Assembly (NCBI GenBank): GCA_947648255.1
Contig: CANSNA010000009.1
Coordinates: forward strand, 1 to 45,315
Origin: an uncultured Clostridium sp.
GTDB lineage: Bacteria; Bacillota; Clostridia; TANB77; CAG-508
Reading direction: 5' to 3'
DNA length: 45,315 bases
This document shows positions 19,501-31,486 of this stretch, in pieces (positions within the stretch are counted from its first letter, which is position 1; every line of letters begins with the position of its first letter). The notes beneath the pieces are model-generated. The model saw only the letters and a program-made list of their open reading frames with translations, had not been told where the DNA came from and searched no databases. The translations under genes were made by a program, and so were the position numbers.

Positions 19501-22500
19501 TATTAAATGTTTCAATATTAGACTTTGATAAGTTCAAATATCTTGTCTCTTCCTCAGCTTTTGCCTTTGCAATATTAAACTCTTGCTTAACATTTTCTTG
19601 TATTTTATAATATTCTAAGGTATTAGTAATATGCTCTAAATCTTCACCTACAGTTATTACAAAATTTAAGTTTTGCTCTTCCCCTTGTTTTATTTTTATC
19701 TTTCTTTTTAGAGCAATACAAGGTTCTGTTGTAAGCCCAAGCTCATTTGAAAAATCACCTGTTCCATTAATTGCATTAGAAAATCTCACTTCGTCAATCT
19801 CATATTCTAATCCGCTTATTTTCTCCATTTTCGTAGAACAAATTGGTTCCTAAAAAAGCTTCTTTCTTATCTCCCCTTTTATTTCTTTTAACTATTAAAT
19901 CTCCATTTTTAGATCTATTATATTTCAAAAACAAATTACTAAAAGCAGGATGCGAAATATCATCTTCCATCTTTGCTAAAACTGGTCTAAAATACCCTAT
20001 AACCTCTAAATTTATATCATTTTCTAAATTATTTTTAATTTTAATACTTCTTATTTCAGTACCAAGACTTGAAGCTGTAGTTATTTTTACCTGTGTTTCT
20101 ATATTATTTTTAAGTTTCACAAACTCAGACATATCTTCTGCAAAAGTAACCTCATATTTTTCATCTTCTGCTTCATAATTTGCCTTCCAAATCTCTCCTG
20201 TCATCACATCTCTTATATAGAAAAATATTCCAGAATTTTCTTTAGAAGTTTCTTTATATTTATTTACTAAAATATCCTTATATCTGCTAAATCCTTCTCC
20301 TTTATCATTTATCTCTATCAAATAATTTTCATTTGATAATACATTAGATCTTCTAAGAATAGGGTCGATTTTAGTATATTTGTAACTCACATAATTATCA
20401 TAACCTGCAAATTTAATTCTTTTTGTCTTTTCCTTTCTCTCCTTTGTAATTAACATATTACTTGGCATTCTCTCTTGCAAAAGAATATCTACTGCTTTAA
20501 TTTCAGGATTTTTCATAAATCTCTTTTGTAAAATATTATCATTTACTAAATTATTTATTGAAAGCAAAATAAGTGCCTGATGGTGTGCCATATATGTTTC
20601 AACACACGCACTTTTTCTTCCGTGAGGTAAGTCTTTCTGGTGTATAATCTATTGATTCAAAAAAACCATATTTACCATACATCCCCTGTTTTTCTAAAAC
20701 CTTTAAATTATCTAAAACAGCTTTTGGGAAATCTGTAATCGCAAGTATAGAACCATAACTAGATACAACCATTTCATCCCCTAAACCTCTTTTTAAGCCA
20801 AGCCATGGCACTCCAAAAGCTTTATATTGATAATTAGAATTTAAATCCTTTAAATTAAATGCCGCTTCACTTATTCCCCAAGGAATTCCAAGCTTTGAAC
20901 TATATTTCATTTGGCTTAAAACCATAAATTTGCAAGACTCATCAAGAAGGCTACCTTCATATTTTCTTATATTTATATTTGGCATTAAATACTCAAAAGC
21001 CGTTCCAGACCAAGAAATTAATCCTTTATATTTGCCAAGCTTTGTAAGAGTTCTACTTAAATTGTTCCAATGTTTAAATGAAATATCTCTTTTTGCAATT
21101 GCAACAAGACTTGCTTGCCTAGCTTCACTTGCAAGTAAATCATAATACGTATCTGTTATTTTATTTTCATCTACATTAAATCCAATTGATAAAAGTCTAT
21201 TTTCTTTGCTATATAAACAAGAAAAGTCAGTATCATTTATTATTTGTTTTGTCTTTTCTAAAAGTACCTTTATTCTATCTTTATACTGAGTATTTAGCTT
21301 TTCTTCTAAAAACATCTTAAGAGTATACATGTATCCGTACAAAATTTCCACTATCTACTGATGAAACATATCTAGGTAATAGTGGTTTCAAAGTTTTTGT
21401 ATTATACCAGTTAAGTAAATGACCATTCCATTTTTCTAAACTTTCAATTGTGCTCATAGTATTTTCCAAGCACGAAATTACTTTCTCAAGTGTTATGAAT
21501 TTTAAATCATAAGCCGAAATAATAGTCAAAATTCCAAGTCCAATATTTGTTGAAGATGTCCTATTTGCTATCTTTTCCCTTCTGCTTTCTTGGAAATTAT
21601 CTGGTGGAAGATAAGAATTTTCTTTATTCATATATTCTGCAAAATAATCCCAAGTTCTTTTAGCCACATCTTTTATATATTCTTGTTCCTCCTTAGATAG
21701 TCTTGAAATAGCTCTTATTCTTTGTTTTTCCTCGCTTATTTCCCACATAAATGAAGGGAAAAGCAAGAATAAAACTCCTAAAATTCCCATAAGTCCTCTT
21801 GCAAAAGTACTAAAATGACTATAAGGGATAAGTGCCAATATGACTATGCCCACTAAAATATTAGGTAGCATTTGGCTATAAACTTTTGCTATAGTATTTT
21901 TGTTTTGCCTTTCCGCTTCTTCTGCTGTTGTCCATTCTAGTAAATGTTCTTTAGAAACTGTCATTCTATATATAGTCTTAACAATTGCTTCAAGTGAAAC
22001 ATATGCTTTAGTAGGAAGTGTTAAAATTGCTATAACTCCTCTATAAAAGCTTCCAAAAAGACCATCTATACTTTTAGAAAAGCTCTTTTGTCTTTTGATA
22101 TTCTCTTTTCTAAAAACTACATAGTTAATAAATTCTAGCAGGCTTGAAATAGCTACAGCTAAAAAAGTAATAGTAAGTGGAAGAGCAATTTTAGCTCCGC
22201 ATAAAGGTTTTAAGTGAAAGCAGTACTAAAACATTTAAAATCCCCGTAATTTCGACTAAGCTTCTTCTGATATTATCTAGTATCTTAAACCTAGATAATT
22301 TGCTTAGATTCCATTTTGAGCTCATATAGCCTATAATCTGATAGTCTCCTCTTATCCATCTACTAAGTCTCGTTAAATATGGCAAATATCCTTTAGGGTA
22401 ACCATCTAAAAGCATAATATCTGATGCTAAACCACATCTTAAATAGCACCCCTCCAACAAATCATGACTTAAAACTGTGTTATCTGGAATTTTGTCTTTT

Positions 22501-24620
22501 AAAACCTTGCAAAATACCTCTAAATCATAAATTCCTTTTCCTGTGTAAATTCCTTCATTAAAATTATCTTGATATGTGTCTGAAATTGCATTTGTGTAGG
22601 AATCTACTCCCCCACTCCCTGCAAAAATTTCTGCAAAAATACTTTTTTTACTTTCATCTAAATTAACGCCAACCCTTGGCTGTAATATTCCATATCCATC
22701 TACTACTTTATCATATTGAACTACTGGCTTATTTAATATGTGAGCCATTGCCTCTATTAATTCTATTCCAGAGTTTAAAGTAAGTTCTGTGTCTGCATCT
22801 AAAGTTATTATATATTTAATTTCTAAATTTTCTTTTTCAAGAGTATTTGCTAAAAAAGTGTTTTTTGTCTTTTTCTTGTTTTGCAAAAATGTGCTAAGTT
22901 CTGTTAAAAGTCCTCTTTTTCTCTCCCAACCCATATAACACTTTTCTTTGTCTACCCAAATACGCTTTCTGTATACAAAATTAAATATTTTATTTCCATA
23001 CTTTTTATTTAGTCTATCTATCTCATAAAGACCAGTATTGATGATGTCATTATCAAAATCTTCTTTTGCCTTTGTTCCTGTACTCGGATCTCCTAAAGCT
23101 GTGCAATATATATTTTCAGATTTATTTGCTAAATAATATACTTCTAACTTTTGAAAAATCTCCCTTACATCTTCTCCGTGATTTCATTACACTTGGAATA
23201 ACAATCATAGTAGATGAATCTTTTGGTATTCCTTCGCTGAAATCCATTTTGGGTATTAATTTTGGTTTAACACATTTGCTTAAAATATTTTGCACCAATT
23301 TTGTTACAATTTCTGTTATTGGTATAAAAATAAGAAATACTTGAATTACACCGTATAACTATATTATCAGACCCGCATATATGTTAGAGCACCGAATAGC
23401 TAAAGATAAAATAATACTTAATATAAATATTCCATAAATATACAAATTTATCTTAAATTTTGTTTTAATATTTTCATCATATTTATTAACTCCAAGAGTT
23501 TTATAAAGTTTTGGAAGACCGATTTCCAATTAAATAAAACCCTATATGGCTCTCCTTTTCTCCTAAGCTACAACCTGATGCAAGTTCTACTAATTTTTTA
23601 GCAATATAAGTTTCTGCAATTTTAGTCTTTCCTGCAATTTCTTTTACCTTATTTCTATAATATTCTTTTGTCTTGTAATCCATGTTTTCATATACTTTGC
23701 TTGGATCTTTTTTTAGAATCTCCTCTACTCCATTTATTTTTTCAAACACTTCTGCAAAATTCATCCTTTGTAGAGAATGAATGCTTTTAATGCTATTTCC
23801 GATAGAAACCTTTTTAAGAGCAATATCAAAATGCTCCTTTTTAATAACTTCTTGCAAATTTAAACCTTGTTTATTTATTTCTTCTTCTAAAATATTTAAA
23901 TAAGCTATTCCCTTTTTCCCATATTTTTTTAACTTATATGACATATATTCAATAAAAGTATAGCTATTCTCTCCATGATTTTGCAAGATTTTAGTTTCAG
24001 ACGAAAACTTAAGCTCATCTTTTGGTTTATTTTCAACCAGCCTTTCAATTATGCTTTCTACTTTAAGTTTTTGCATTTGAGATGTATATATCTTAGTACA
24101 TACCTCAGAAATTTTTTCTATCAAAGCAATCTTAAAAAACAGGTTTATATCCCATATTTCATCCATGTTTAGAGTTTTTTTGTTTTGGTAGCTTTCTAAG
24201 TACTCTTCTAAATCCTTTGCTGTAAAATTTCCTTCTGTATAGCTTACTATTTCAGAGGCAAGCACAAAACTTCTTGCATATCCCTCATATTTTCCAGAAG
24301 ATATACCGAATAAATTGGGTATATTTTTTAAGTGGCAAATTTTTTCTGACTTCTTTTACAGTTTCTTCAATTACATAGTAATTGTCAAGTAGCCACTCTC
24401 CTGCTTGGTGTACATTTATTCCAAGTTTTAAGTGTTGATTTAGCATGTCATATGTTTTAGTAATATATTCAAAGTTTGCAATTAATCTTGGAATTGGATA
24501 TGTTTCTTTATCTGATTTATTTTTTAATGTGTGGTCTACTGCAATTTTTTCTAGGTAACTTTTTAACTGTTCCTTGCTAATTGGCACTCCTTTTATATTT
24601 AATGCATTAGTGTTTTTCAA
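16554..24620 (-). CDS. Cyclic beta-1,2-glucan synthase-like protein (GT84-GH94), 15 CGG skip sites
   Basis: 2683 aa after correction, close to the usual 2800 of NdvB/Cgs enzymes, which make beta-1,2-glucan from UDP-glucose and cyclise it. Order: N-terminal helical region; membrane segments near 400-430 and 800; glycosyltransferase with LDADTE (about 605), LLEGCYLRCG and RWIRGDYQ (about 757); membrane segments; glycoamylase-like region with GNFVGYMYTLK; MAHHQ (about 1342); GH94 region with GSGDWNDG (about 2363) and RENGGQYTHSA. The frame is cut at CGG codons at plus-strand 16771, 17144, 17403, 17521, 19079, 19812, 20620, 21335, 22197, 23176, 23351, 23373, 23392, 23519 and 24306. Skipping C at each gives one frame; 8067-15 is divisible by 3. 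Twelve other CGG triplets are out of frame and harmless. TTG start at 24620 behind AAGGGG. Confidence 0.92.
23351..23521 (-). other. Cluster of four in-frame CGG skip sites
   Basis: Within 171 bases of the glucan synthase gene, CGG occurs in frame at 23519-23521 (aat), 23392-23394 (att), 23373-23375 (atg) and 23351-23353 (ata). Skipping each C gives NGLPKLYKTLG..., then LSLAIGALTYMGSDNIVIGVIQVF, given here in parts: SLAIGAL, TYMGSDN, VIGVIQV. This is a hydrophobic membrane stretch expected at this place in the family. Without skipping, a stop follows within a few codons each time. Confidence 0.93.
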
Positions 24621-24638
24621 TGTTTTCGCCCCTTTTTA

Positions 24639-24662
24639 CTATTTAAAATCGTTTTTAAATAG
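24639..24662. promoter_or_regulatory. Palindrome upstream of the glucan synthase gene
   Basis: Arms ctatttaaaa (24639-24648) and ttttaaatag (24653-24662) around four bases, 18 bases before the TTG start. Placement fits a repressor site or a leader hairpin covering the ribosome site region. No matching regulator is in the window. Confidence 0.45.
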
Positions 24663-24792
24663 TTTTACCAACAGTGCCAAAATTTATACAAAGTTTAAAG
24701 TTTTTATGAACAACAAGTATATTAATTATTTAAGTAAAAAAATTGCTCTTAGAGCTTAATTTATGATTTATGTTATTTATTCACACCTATTT

Positions 24793-24824
24793 AAAAGAGA
24801 CACCTATTTTTTAAGTGTCTCTTT
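24793..24824 (-). terminator. Terminator of the surface-protein operon
   Basis: Stem aaagagacac (24794-24803) with gtgtctcttt (24815-24824), then TTTTAAAT on the minus strand, 34 bases after the stop of the 2203-aa gene. The rest of 24621-24857 holds no gene that I can see. Confidence 0.8.
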
Positions 24825-24857
24825 ATGAGTTTTTTATGTTATTTTTGGATTAATTCA

Positions 24858-27800
24858 TTATTTTTCTTTTGGAACTAGTACAAATTTTTTGATTAATACT
24901 AATCCGCCAGCAAGTACTACTAATGCTATAAGTACAATTCTAAGGTTTGCTCCAACAATATTATCTACAAGTTCTAGTCCTGTTGGTGCATTTATTGTTA
25001 TTGTTGCAGATTTACTCATACTAATTGTTGGTGTATATCTTCCTGTATATGGATCTGGTTGGTCTAATTCTTCAAGCTTTCTAACTTCTGAAGTCTGTTT
25101 TCCATCCATATCATATCCCTCGATATTTACTATCTTACCTGCTGTATTTTTTAATCTTGTGATTTCAATCTCATTAGGGAAGATATTATCATAAGATTCA
25201 CTTGAACCTGTGTTTAATAATGTTGTAAGTACTAGCTCTGTTTCTCTTGTTTCACCTGGTTCTAATTCTGCATATAATCCATCTTGTCCTTCATGAGTGT
25301 ATCTTATTGGTGTTGTAGATCCATCTAGTAGATTATTTCCATCTCTTCCTTTTGCGATATCTCCATCTTCTGTAACATTGTAGTTTTCACGGCTTGATAC
25401 ATAATCCTCTCTTGATGTGAAGTCCCAATTTTCATTTACTGCTATTCCATCTCTTACAAAACCAAATGGTTTATTTACATAGTCTACAATATTTGTGATT
25501 TGAGATTTTATAACTTTTGCTTCTTCACCGTCATTATATCCTGTAACTTCTCTATATTTTGAAAGTCTTCCTTCTTTTCCTTTTCTGTTTTCTCCTGCTA
25601 GACAAGCTCCTGAATATTCTTCTCCTTCTGCATTATGGTAAACTATCGCATTTTGTCTTAATTCGTCATTTTCATATTGTACTAATTTTTCTGTTTCTTC
25701 ATTGTAGTAAACAACTGCAATAACCTTTCCATTTTCATAGATGTATTTTATTTTGTCATATACATTTCCTTCATGTCTGCTCTTGTTTTCAACTTTAACT
25801 TTGTAGGTTACTTCAAGTCTTAAATTTTGTAGTAATTCTTGGTCATACTCAATTTTTACTTCTCCATCAGGATAACTATGTTCAGGGAAAAGTGTGTCGA
25901 ATACGAAATCTCCTGGTGCATTTTCTTGAATGTTTCCGTTTTCATCTACTTTCTTTCCTTCTTCATTGTAGTTTTGATTTACTTGTACTTGATCTGTTCC
26001 TGTTAAGTCTTGGTTATATACTTTGATATTTGAAATCCATTTCTTAATATCTACATCATTGTAAGCTCTTGGAGTTACACCAAAGTCGATATTATTTACT
26101 TTGTATTCATACCAAGTATTATCAATATTTCCTGATGTTTGAGGTCTAATGTATTCAATCTCTAGCTCTAGTGTTGATGTATATGCATATATTGGGTCAT
26201 TATGCCATGTAGATTGTACCGATACGTTTCCTTCATAGTCGAAGTCTGATGATGTTTGGCTTCCGTCAAATTCTACTTTTTCATTTACAGCAGATAACAT
26301 TTGTGATTTTCTTGAATAAGCATCATCGTATGCATCTGAATATCTTGTAAGTAGTGCATCTCCTTCTCCAAGTTTCTCTTCTTTCTTACCTTCTTCATCA
26401 TATCCAGTTTCTCTATACCAATATTTCTCATTATTTGTATTTGGATTTGCCTTAGTTGATTGATAATATTGACCATTTACTGGAAGTGGATCTCCAGCTT
26501 GTGTCTTAGAGTGTTCACTCTTAGGAGTATTTGCTTCATCTCCACCATATACGAATCTTACTGTATAATCACCTGCTATATATGCTTTAAATTTGTATTT
26601 TCCACCATCTGATGTTGTTGTAATAGCTCTTGTAATTTGGTTCGCTTCGCCTTCGCTGTCGTCTCCTTCTTTTATAAGTTCTACAAGTTCTACTTTTATT
26701 CCGTCTAATTTTTTAGCTTCGTCTAATGTAAGTATTCTATCTCCATAAGCATCATTTAATCCTAATGAATCTTTTACTTCATCACTAATTGCTTCCCAAG
26801 CATTTCCATTTAGCTCTCTTACATATCCACTGTTTGTTAGTGTAATTCCAACATACCAAGCGTCGTCTTCACTGATATCTTTCATTCTGCCTAGCCATTT
26901 TCCTACTTTACGAGAAGCTTCTTCTCCTCCGCCAGTCAAATATTCTAAGAATGCTTTTTGGAATTCTAGGTTTGCTTCTTCATATTCTTTAATCATGAAG
27001 TTTCCTGGTTTTGAGTCTCTATCTAGGTAACTGTCTGCTGTTGAATATTCATATATTTCTGAGTAGTTACCAATTATCCAAGATCTAGCATAATCGCTTT
27101 CCTCTTGTTTTAATTTTTCTGTTAAGATAGCTTTTGCGTTATCTTCATTTCCAACTAATTCAAATGTTAGTCTAATGTGTTTTGCATTAGATTCACCTTC
27201 ACTTATAGCTGAATTTCCAATTGTTATAAGTAGCGATTTATAGTCATCAGTCGCTCCTTTTCCTCCGCCTTCTCCTGCTGAAACTCCTAAATTGTTTCCT
27301 TCTTTATAAGTTCTTCCTTCATATGAACCAATTGCTTCAATTTTTGTTCCTTTTGTTGTTTCATATCCGCTAGGGTTAAAGCGTAGATTTTTATTATAGT
27401 AATTTACTATTTTATTAATATTTGTTCCAGCAATGCTAGATTCATTTGTTACTGTTATTTCATATGTGATATAGAAGTGTACCTTATCTTCTGTATACCA
27501 TGCAACACCGTCTTCTCTTTCTTCTGTTGCATAATCATAATCTTCTGCAAACATATATTGATGGTATCCACTTTCTCCCTTATAGTAATCATATTTTGTG
27601 TCATATTTGTTTATTGATACTACTGTATCAACTATATCAGATACAAGTGTTAAGTCTATACTTGGTCTTTCTACAAGTCCTAAGTGGATTTGTAATTGTC
27701 CTGGGTATAGTAATTTAACATCATCTCCTGCAAATGGTATTGTGTCTCCTTCTGCATTCATTGAGGCTTCATTTATTATAAATGAATCTCCAAGTGATGA

Positions 27801-30800
27801 ATGTGCATAAGTTTCATCTTTGCTTCCATTTACTGAATATCCAGCATATGCTTTAACTTCAACCTTTTTCATATATGCGATTTTATCTGCAAATTCTTTG
27901 TCTTCTGGATGACTTACCAAGCTCCATTTATCTGCTGGGTATTGTTTATTTGTTCTAATATATTCAAGTGTTTTATCTGCTATTTCTGAATAGATACCCT
28001 CTATTTCATAATAATCATAAGCTTTTGGAGTATCAGGGTTTACTGTTCCCCATTCAGCTGGTGCTCCACCTTCTTGTGCAGCTTTTGATGTAACTGCCCA
28101 TTCTTCTGAATTATATTCTGCTGCTGCTCCTTCTTTTGTTGCTGCAAATTCCATTCCATTATACTTAAACTCAACATAGTATTTATGCATTGGATCTACT
28201 CCTCTAAATTCGTAGTATCCATTTATATCTGTAACTGTTGGGTTTGTACGAACTTCGTCTGGATTATCACTTGGTACAAGTTCTGCTAATCCTCCTGTTG
28301 TTACATCATATAGAGTTACTTCTATTCCTTTAATTAGTAGTTCTCCTTGATCTAATTTACCATTAGACTCTTTTTCACTACCTTTTGTTGTTCTTTGGTC
28401 TAAAAATACATTACCTGCAACTCTCATAAAGAATTTTTCTTCTTCTTTTGGTGGAACTTCTGGTAGTTCTGGATATGGTCCTGCTGTGTTTTCTATAATT
28501 ATTCTAATTGCTCCATTGTTTTCTTCAACAGACATTGTAGATGCTTTCCATTCATCTAGCTCAAATGGGATGTTAACATTTCCATTTTCATCTCTATAAT
28601 CATCTTCAATGTATTTTACAAGATATCCCATAACATCTTCATAAGCCATTCCTGTTTTATCCATTTGACCTGTTGCCCATTTTTCTACATATTGTATTAG
28701 GCTTGGATCAGTTCCAGATATATCTCCACCTTTTAGGTAATTATATATACCTGCTATTGGATTATCATATACATGGTGAGCAATTACTTCCTCATCTGTA
28801 TATCTTGTATAGTTAATTAATTCTCCATCTTTATAGATAAGTGTTATATCTTTACTGTCTGGTGTTACTGTCCATCCACCTTTTGCTGCAACCTCAACTA
28901 TATCTAGTGTCAATGCGCCAGTATATCCTGATAAGTTTAGCTTTTCTGCTTCTGGTAATTCGTCAAAGTTTTCTTGTCCTAGTTTTAATAAACCATCTTT
29001 ATTTGTTTTACCTCTAATTACATTGTCTTTATTGTCTATTAATTCTCCAAGGTTTATTAGGTTTCCAAATTCATCTAATTCTCCACCATCTCTTGTCCAA
29101 CTTACATGGATATCGAAAAAGGCTTCAACTGAAATTCTTCTACCTGTATTTTCATCTTTGTTCATCTTCTCTAAGATTATCTCTGGTGTTCCAACATCAT
29201 GGTTTTCTATTACAAAACTTGCTTTGTTAGAACTTGAATCAGGTCCTGTTGCAGGTCCAGCAGATTGAGCTGTAATCTCTCCAAGGTTCATTTCAATTAT
29301 CCATTGATATTCCTTTGTATCTGCTTTATGCCCTGCTGGTGCTCTTGTTTCTGTAAAGTGTATATCGATTGTTGCATTTTCAAGAGTTTCTAAGTATACA
29401 CCATATTGGCTGATATCTTCAGCTGTTATGTGTAATTTTCCATCATAATCTGTTATTTTTGTTATATGTTCAATTGTTTCATCAATGTCTCTATTGTACA
29501 TTATGTCATGACCTTTAATGTTTATTTTAACATCGAATTCTGCACCATATAATGGTCCACATTCAGAGCATTGTTTTAGTATTTCAATTTCTGGTGGCTC
29601 TTTATCTTCTTTGTCGAATGGTGTTATAACAATTGAGTATGTTTTGTAAATTCTGTTAAATGATCCATGGAACCATGATACATGGTTTTGTGCATATTCT
29701 CCTGAATATTCTCTATGTAGCTCATATGTGTGTGTTATAGGTGCTTTACTTTCTGTTAATGCTTTTTCTATGTGATAGTGAATATTAGGTGGTATTGTTA
29801 CACCTTGTGCACCTGTTGCTGTATAATAGAAAGTAAATGGTTTTTCTTCACATGTATACCAATAATCTACTACTCTACCTTCATATTCATTCATAGTTCC
29901 TTCGCATCTTTGTAGATATTGGAAATCTATTTTTGCATATACATTTTTGAATTGTTCTGGTTTCATATCTCCTCTATATACTACTATATAGAATGGTGTT
30001 CTTGATTTAAATGATGGAATTCTTTCACCATCTGCCATTTCATAGTAACGTGTTCCATCGTAGTCAATTATACGTCTTTCTTTACCTTCTTTTACAATTT
30101 CTCCATCTTTACATTCATAAGCGATTTTAAAGCTTCCGCCTAATTCCTCAATGTTTTGTAAATCGTTTCCATCACTATTTAATGTATATAATGTTATTTT
30201 TTCAACTGCATCAAATTTAATTTGTGTATATTCAATCTCTGATTCTTCATTTCCTGGATCAGTTGTAGGCACTGGTGTTGGTGCAGTTCCTGATGGGAAT
30301 AACCAAGATGGTGGTCCTGATGGAGCACTTGGCACCTCATGACCATAATCAGTACTCTTTCCTGTTCCTTTTATATCTGTTGCGTCTAATGTTTCATCAT
30401 CTACTGAGTAGTCTATAACAAATGGTCCTATTATATAACTTTCATTTGAAGGCACTGCTTGTACTTTTGTATCGTTATATTGATATGATTTGTAGCTTTC
30501 TCCATCTATTACAACTTCTGGTATTTCTTCTACATGTTTGTCGTCCATATCATTTATTGTTTTTTCTTCTTCATCATACCACATAGGTTTTACATAGTCT
30601 TTGTATTTATCTTCATCTGATCCTCCGTCTATTGCTTCATAGAAGGCTTTAAATCTCTTAGCAGCTAGACCTAGGTTTCTATCTTCTTTATCATTTCCTC
30701 TACCTATATTTATGTCTAATTCCCATAATGCTGCTTGGTGTTCATCTACTGTAAAGTATGCATTATCTTTTTCTTCTTGTGTTAAATTTTCTGGGTAATC

Positions 30801-31469
30801 TGGTACATCCATTCCATTATCATATACTTTTTGTTGTGTCATTACAAATAATGCATCTTGATAATCTTCTGCTGCAAGGTTTCTTATTAAGTTCCATTCT
30901 ATTGATTTTGCTTTAGGTGCCCCAAGTCCTGGCATTGTAGCCTCATTTATATCAATTTCTGGTTGTTCATCTCCTTGATATGGAGTTAATGTCCAAGGTC
31001 CATCTCCACAGCACCATAATCCTGGATTACTCATTCTTGCAACCCAATCTGCATACCATTCTTTATAATCTTCAACCAAACCACATTCTGGTGATCTTCT
31101 ATACCAGTAAAATGGATTGTTTGGATCATATGCTGTTGGTCCTCCTTCTGTTTTTCTTTCATAAGCCCAGTAATGTCCTTCTGTTGCTGTCATATATCCA
31201 TCTACATCCCATCCATGGGCATTACACCATAATGTATAGTTGTAGTCTTCTGCAAATAGCCAAGTTGGGTGCTCCATATGGTTTAATTTAGGTTTTGTAA
31301 ATTCTGCATATTCTTTGAATGTTTCTGCTTTATCTAATCCAAAGATAATTTTACCATCTGATTCATCTCCATCGGCTAAAACGGCAGTTGTCATACCTAT
31401 TATCATAAGCATTGTAAGTGCTATTATTTGAATTATTCGTTTCATTTTAATACTTCCTTTGCTATCCAT
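24858..31469 (-). CDS. Giant surface protein with Cna-B/SdrD-type domains, 2203 aa
   Basis: A secreted, membrane-anchored protein. Signal peptide (MKRIIQIIALTMLMIIGMTTAVLA, shown as KRIIQIIALTMLMIIG then TTAVLA), then a Trp/Tyr-rich N-terminal domain (WLFAEDYNYTLWCNAHGWD). A Cna-B-like domain is near 690-800 (CGPLYGAEFDVKI, YGVYLETLENATIDIHFTETRAP), and an SdrD-B-like domain near 1010-1130 (VAGNVFLDQRTTKGSE, NGYYEFRGVDP). DUF11-like repeats follow (VTNESSIAGTNINKIV; VENKSRHEGNVYDKI). The C-terminal membrane helix with a lysine tail (LRIVLIALVVLAGGLVLIKK) has no LPXTG. ATG 31469 follows AAAGGAGG. About twelve CGG triplets occur, all out of frame (for example gaC GGt); there is no skip site despite many glycines. 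Co-transcribed with the 1645-aa gene, 17 bases upstream. Confidence 0.85.
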   Translation of the reverse strand: MDSKGSIKMKRIIQIIALTMLMIIGMTTAVLADGDESDGKIIFGLDKAETFKEYAEFTKPKLNHMEHPTWLFAEDYNYTLWCNAHGWDVDGYMTATEGHYWAYERKTEGGPTAYDPNNPFYWYRRSPECGLVEDYKEWYADWVARMSNPGLWCCGDGPWTLTPYQGDEQPEIDINEATMPGLGAPKAKSIEWNLIRNLAAEDYQDALFVMTQQKVYDNGMDVPDYPENLTQEEKDNAYFTVDEHQAALWELDINIGRGNDKEDRNLGLAAKRFKAFYEAIDGGSDEDKYKDYVKPMWYDEEEKTINDMDDKHVEEIPEVVIDGESYKSYQYNDTKVQAVPSNESYIIGPFVIDYSVDDETLDATDIKGTGKSTDYGHEVPSAPSGPPSWLFPSGTAPTPVPTTDPGNEESEIEYTQIKFDAVEKITLYTLNSDGNDLQNIEELGGSFKIAYECKDGEIVKEGKERRIIDYDGTRYYEMADGERIPSFKSRTPFYIVVYRGDMKPEQFKNVYAKIDFQYLQRCEGTMNEYEGRVVDYWYTCEEKPFTFYYTATGAQGVTIPPNIHYHIEKALTESKAPITHTYELHREYSGEYAQNHVSWFHGSFNRIYKTYSIVITPFDKEDKEPPEIEILKQCSECGPLYGAEFDVKINIKGHDIMYNRDIDETIEHITKITDYDGKLHITAEDISQYGVYLETLENATIDIHFTETRAPAGHKADTKEYQWIIEMNLGEITAQSAGPATGPDSSSNKASFVIENHDVGTPEIILEKMNKDENTGRRISVEAFFDIHVSWTRDGGELDEFGNLINLGELIDNKDNVIRGKTNKDGLLKLGQENFDELPEAEKLNLSGYTGALTLDIVEVAAKGGWTVTPDSKDITLIYKDGELINYTRYTDEEVIAHHVYDNPIAGIYNYLKGGDISGTDPSLIQYVEKWATGQMDKTGMAYEDVMGYLVKYIEDDYRDENGNVNIPFELDEWKASTMSVEENNGAIRIIIENTAGPYPELPEVPPKEEEKFFMRVAGNVFLDQRTTKGSEKESNGKLDQGELLIKGIEVTLYDVTTGGLAELVPSDNPDEVRTNPTVTDINGYYEFRGVDPMHKYYVEFKYNGMEFAATKEGAAAEYNSEEWAVTSKAAQEGGAPAEWGTVNPDTPKAYDYYEIEGIYSEIADKTLEYIRTNKQYPADKWSLVSHPEDKEFADKIAYMKKVEVKAYAGYSVNGSKDETYAHSSLGDSFIINEASMNAEGDTIPFAGDDVKLLYPGQLQIHLGLVERPSIDLTLVSDIVDTVVSINKYDTKYDYYKGESGYHQYMFAEDYDYATEEREDGVAWYTEDKVHFYITYEITVTNESSIAGTNINKIVNYYNKNLRFNPSGYETTKGTKIEAIGSYEGRTYKEGNNLGVSAGEGGGKGATDDYKSLLITIGNSAISEGESNAKHIRLTFELVGNEDNAKAILTEKLKQEESDYARSWIIGNYSEIYEYSTADSYLDRDSKPGNFMIKEYEEANLEFQKAFLEYLTGGGEEASRKVGKWLGRMKDISEDDAWYVGITLTNSGYVRELNGNAWEAISDEVKDSLGLNDAYGDRILTLDEAKKLDGIKVELVELIKEGDDSEGEANQITRAITTTSDGGKYKFKAYIAGDYTVRFVYGGDEANTPKSEHSKTQAGDPLPVNGQYYQSTKANPNTNNEKYWYRETGYDEEGKKEEKLGEGDALLTRYSDAYDDAYSRKSQMLSAVNEKVEFDGSQTSSDFDYEGNVSVQSTWHNDPIYAYTSTLELEIEYIRPQTSGNIDNTWYEYKVNNIDFGVTPRAYNDVDIKKWISNIKVYNQDLTGTDQVQVNQNYNEEGKKVDENGNIQENAPGDFVFDTLFPEHSYPDGEVKIEYDQELLQNLRLEVTYKVKVENKSRHEGNVYDKIKYIYENGKVIAVVYYNEETEKLVQYENDELRQNAIVYHNAEGEEYSGACLAGENRKGKEGRLSKYREVTGYNDGEEAKVIKSQITNIVDYVNKPFGFVRDGIAVNENWDFTSREDYVSSRENYNVTEDGDIAKGRDGNNLLDGSTTPIRYTHEGQDGLYAELEPGETRETELVLTTLLNTGSSESYDNIFPNEIEITRLKNTAGKIVNIEGYDMDGKQTSEVRKLEELDQPDPYTGRYTPTISMSKSATITINAPTGLELVDNIVGANLRIVLIALVVLAGGLVLIKKFVLVPKEK

Positions 31470-31486
31470 AATGTCCTCCTTTCTTC

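Noticed and set aside
9730-24620. Many genes look like pseudogenes with random frameshifts
   Set aside because: Every break is the same event (one extra C making in-frame CGG before GGN), all else in the genes is intact, and essential genes are included. Random decay would give varied indels and internal stops.
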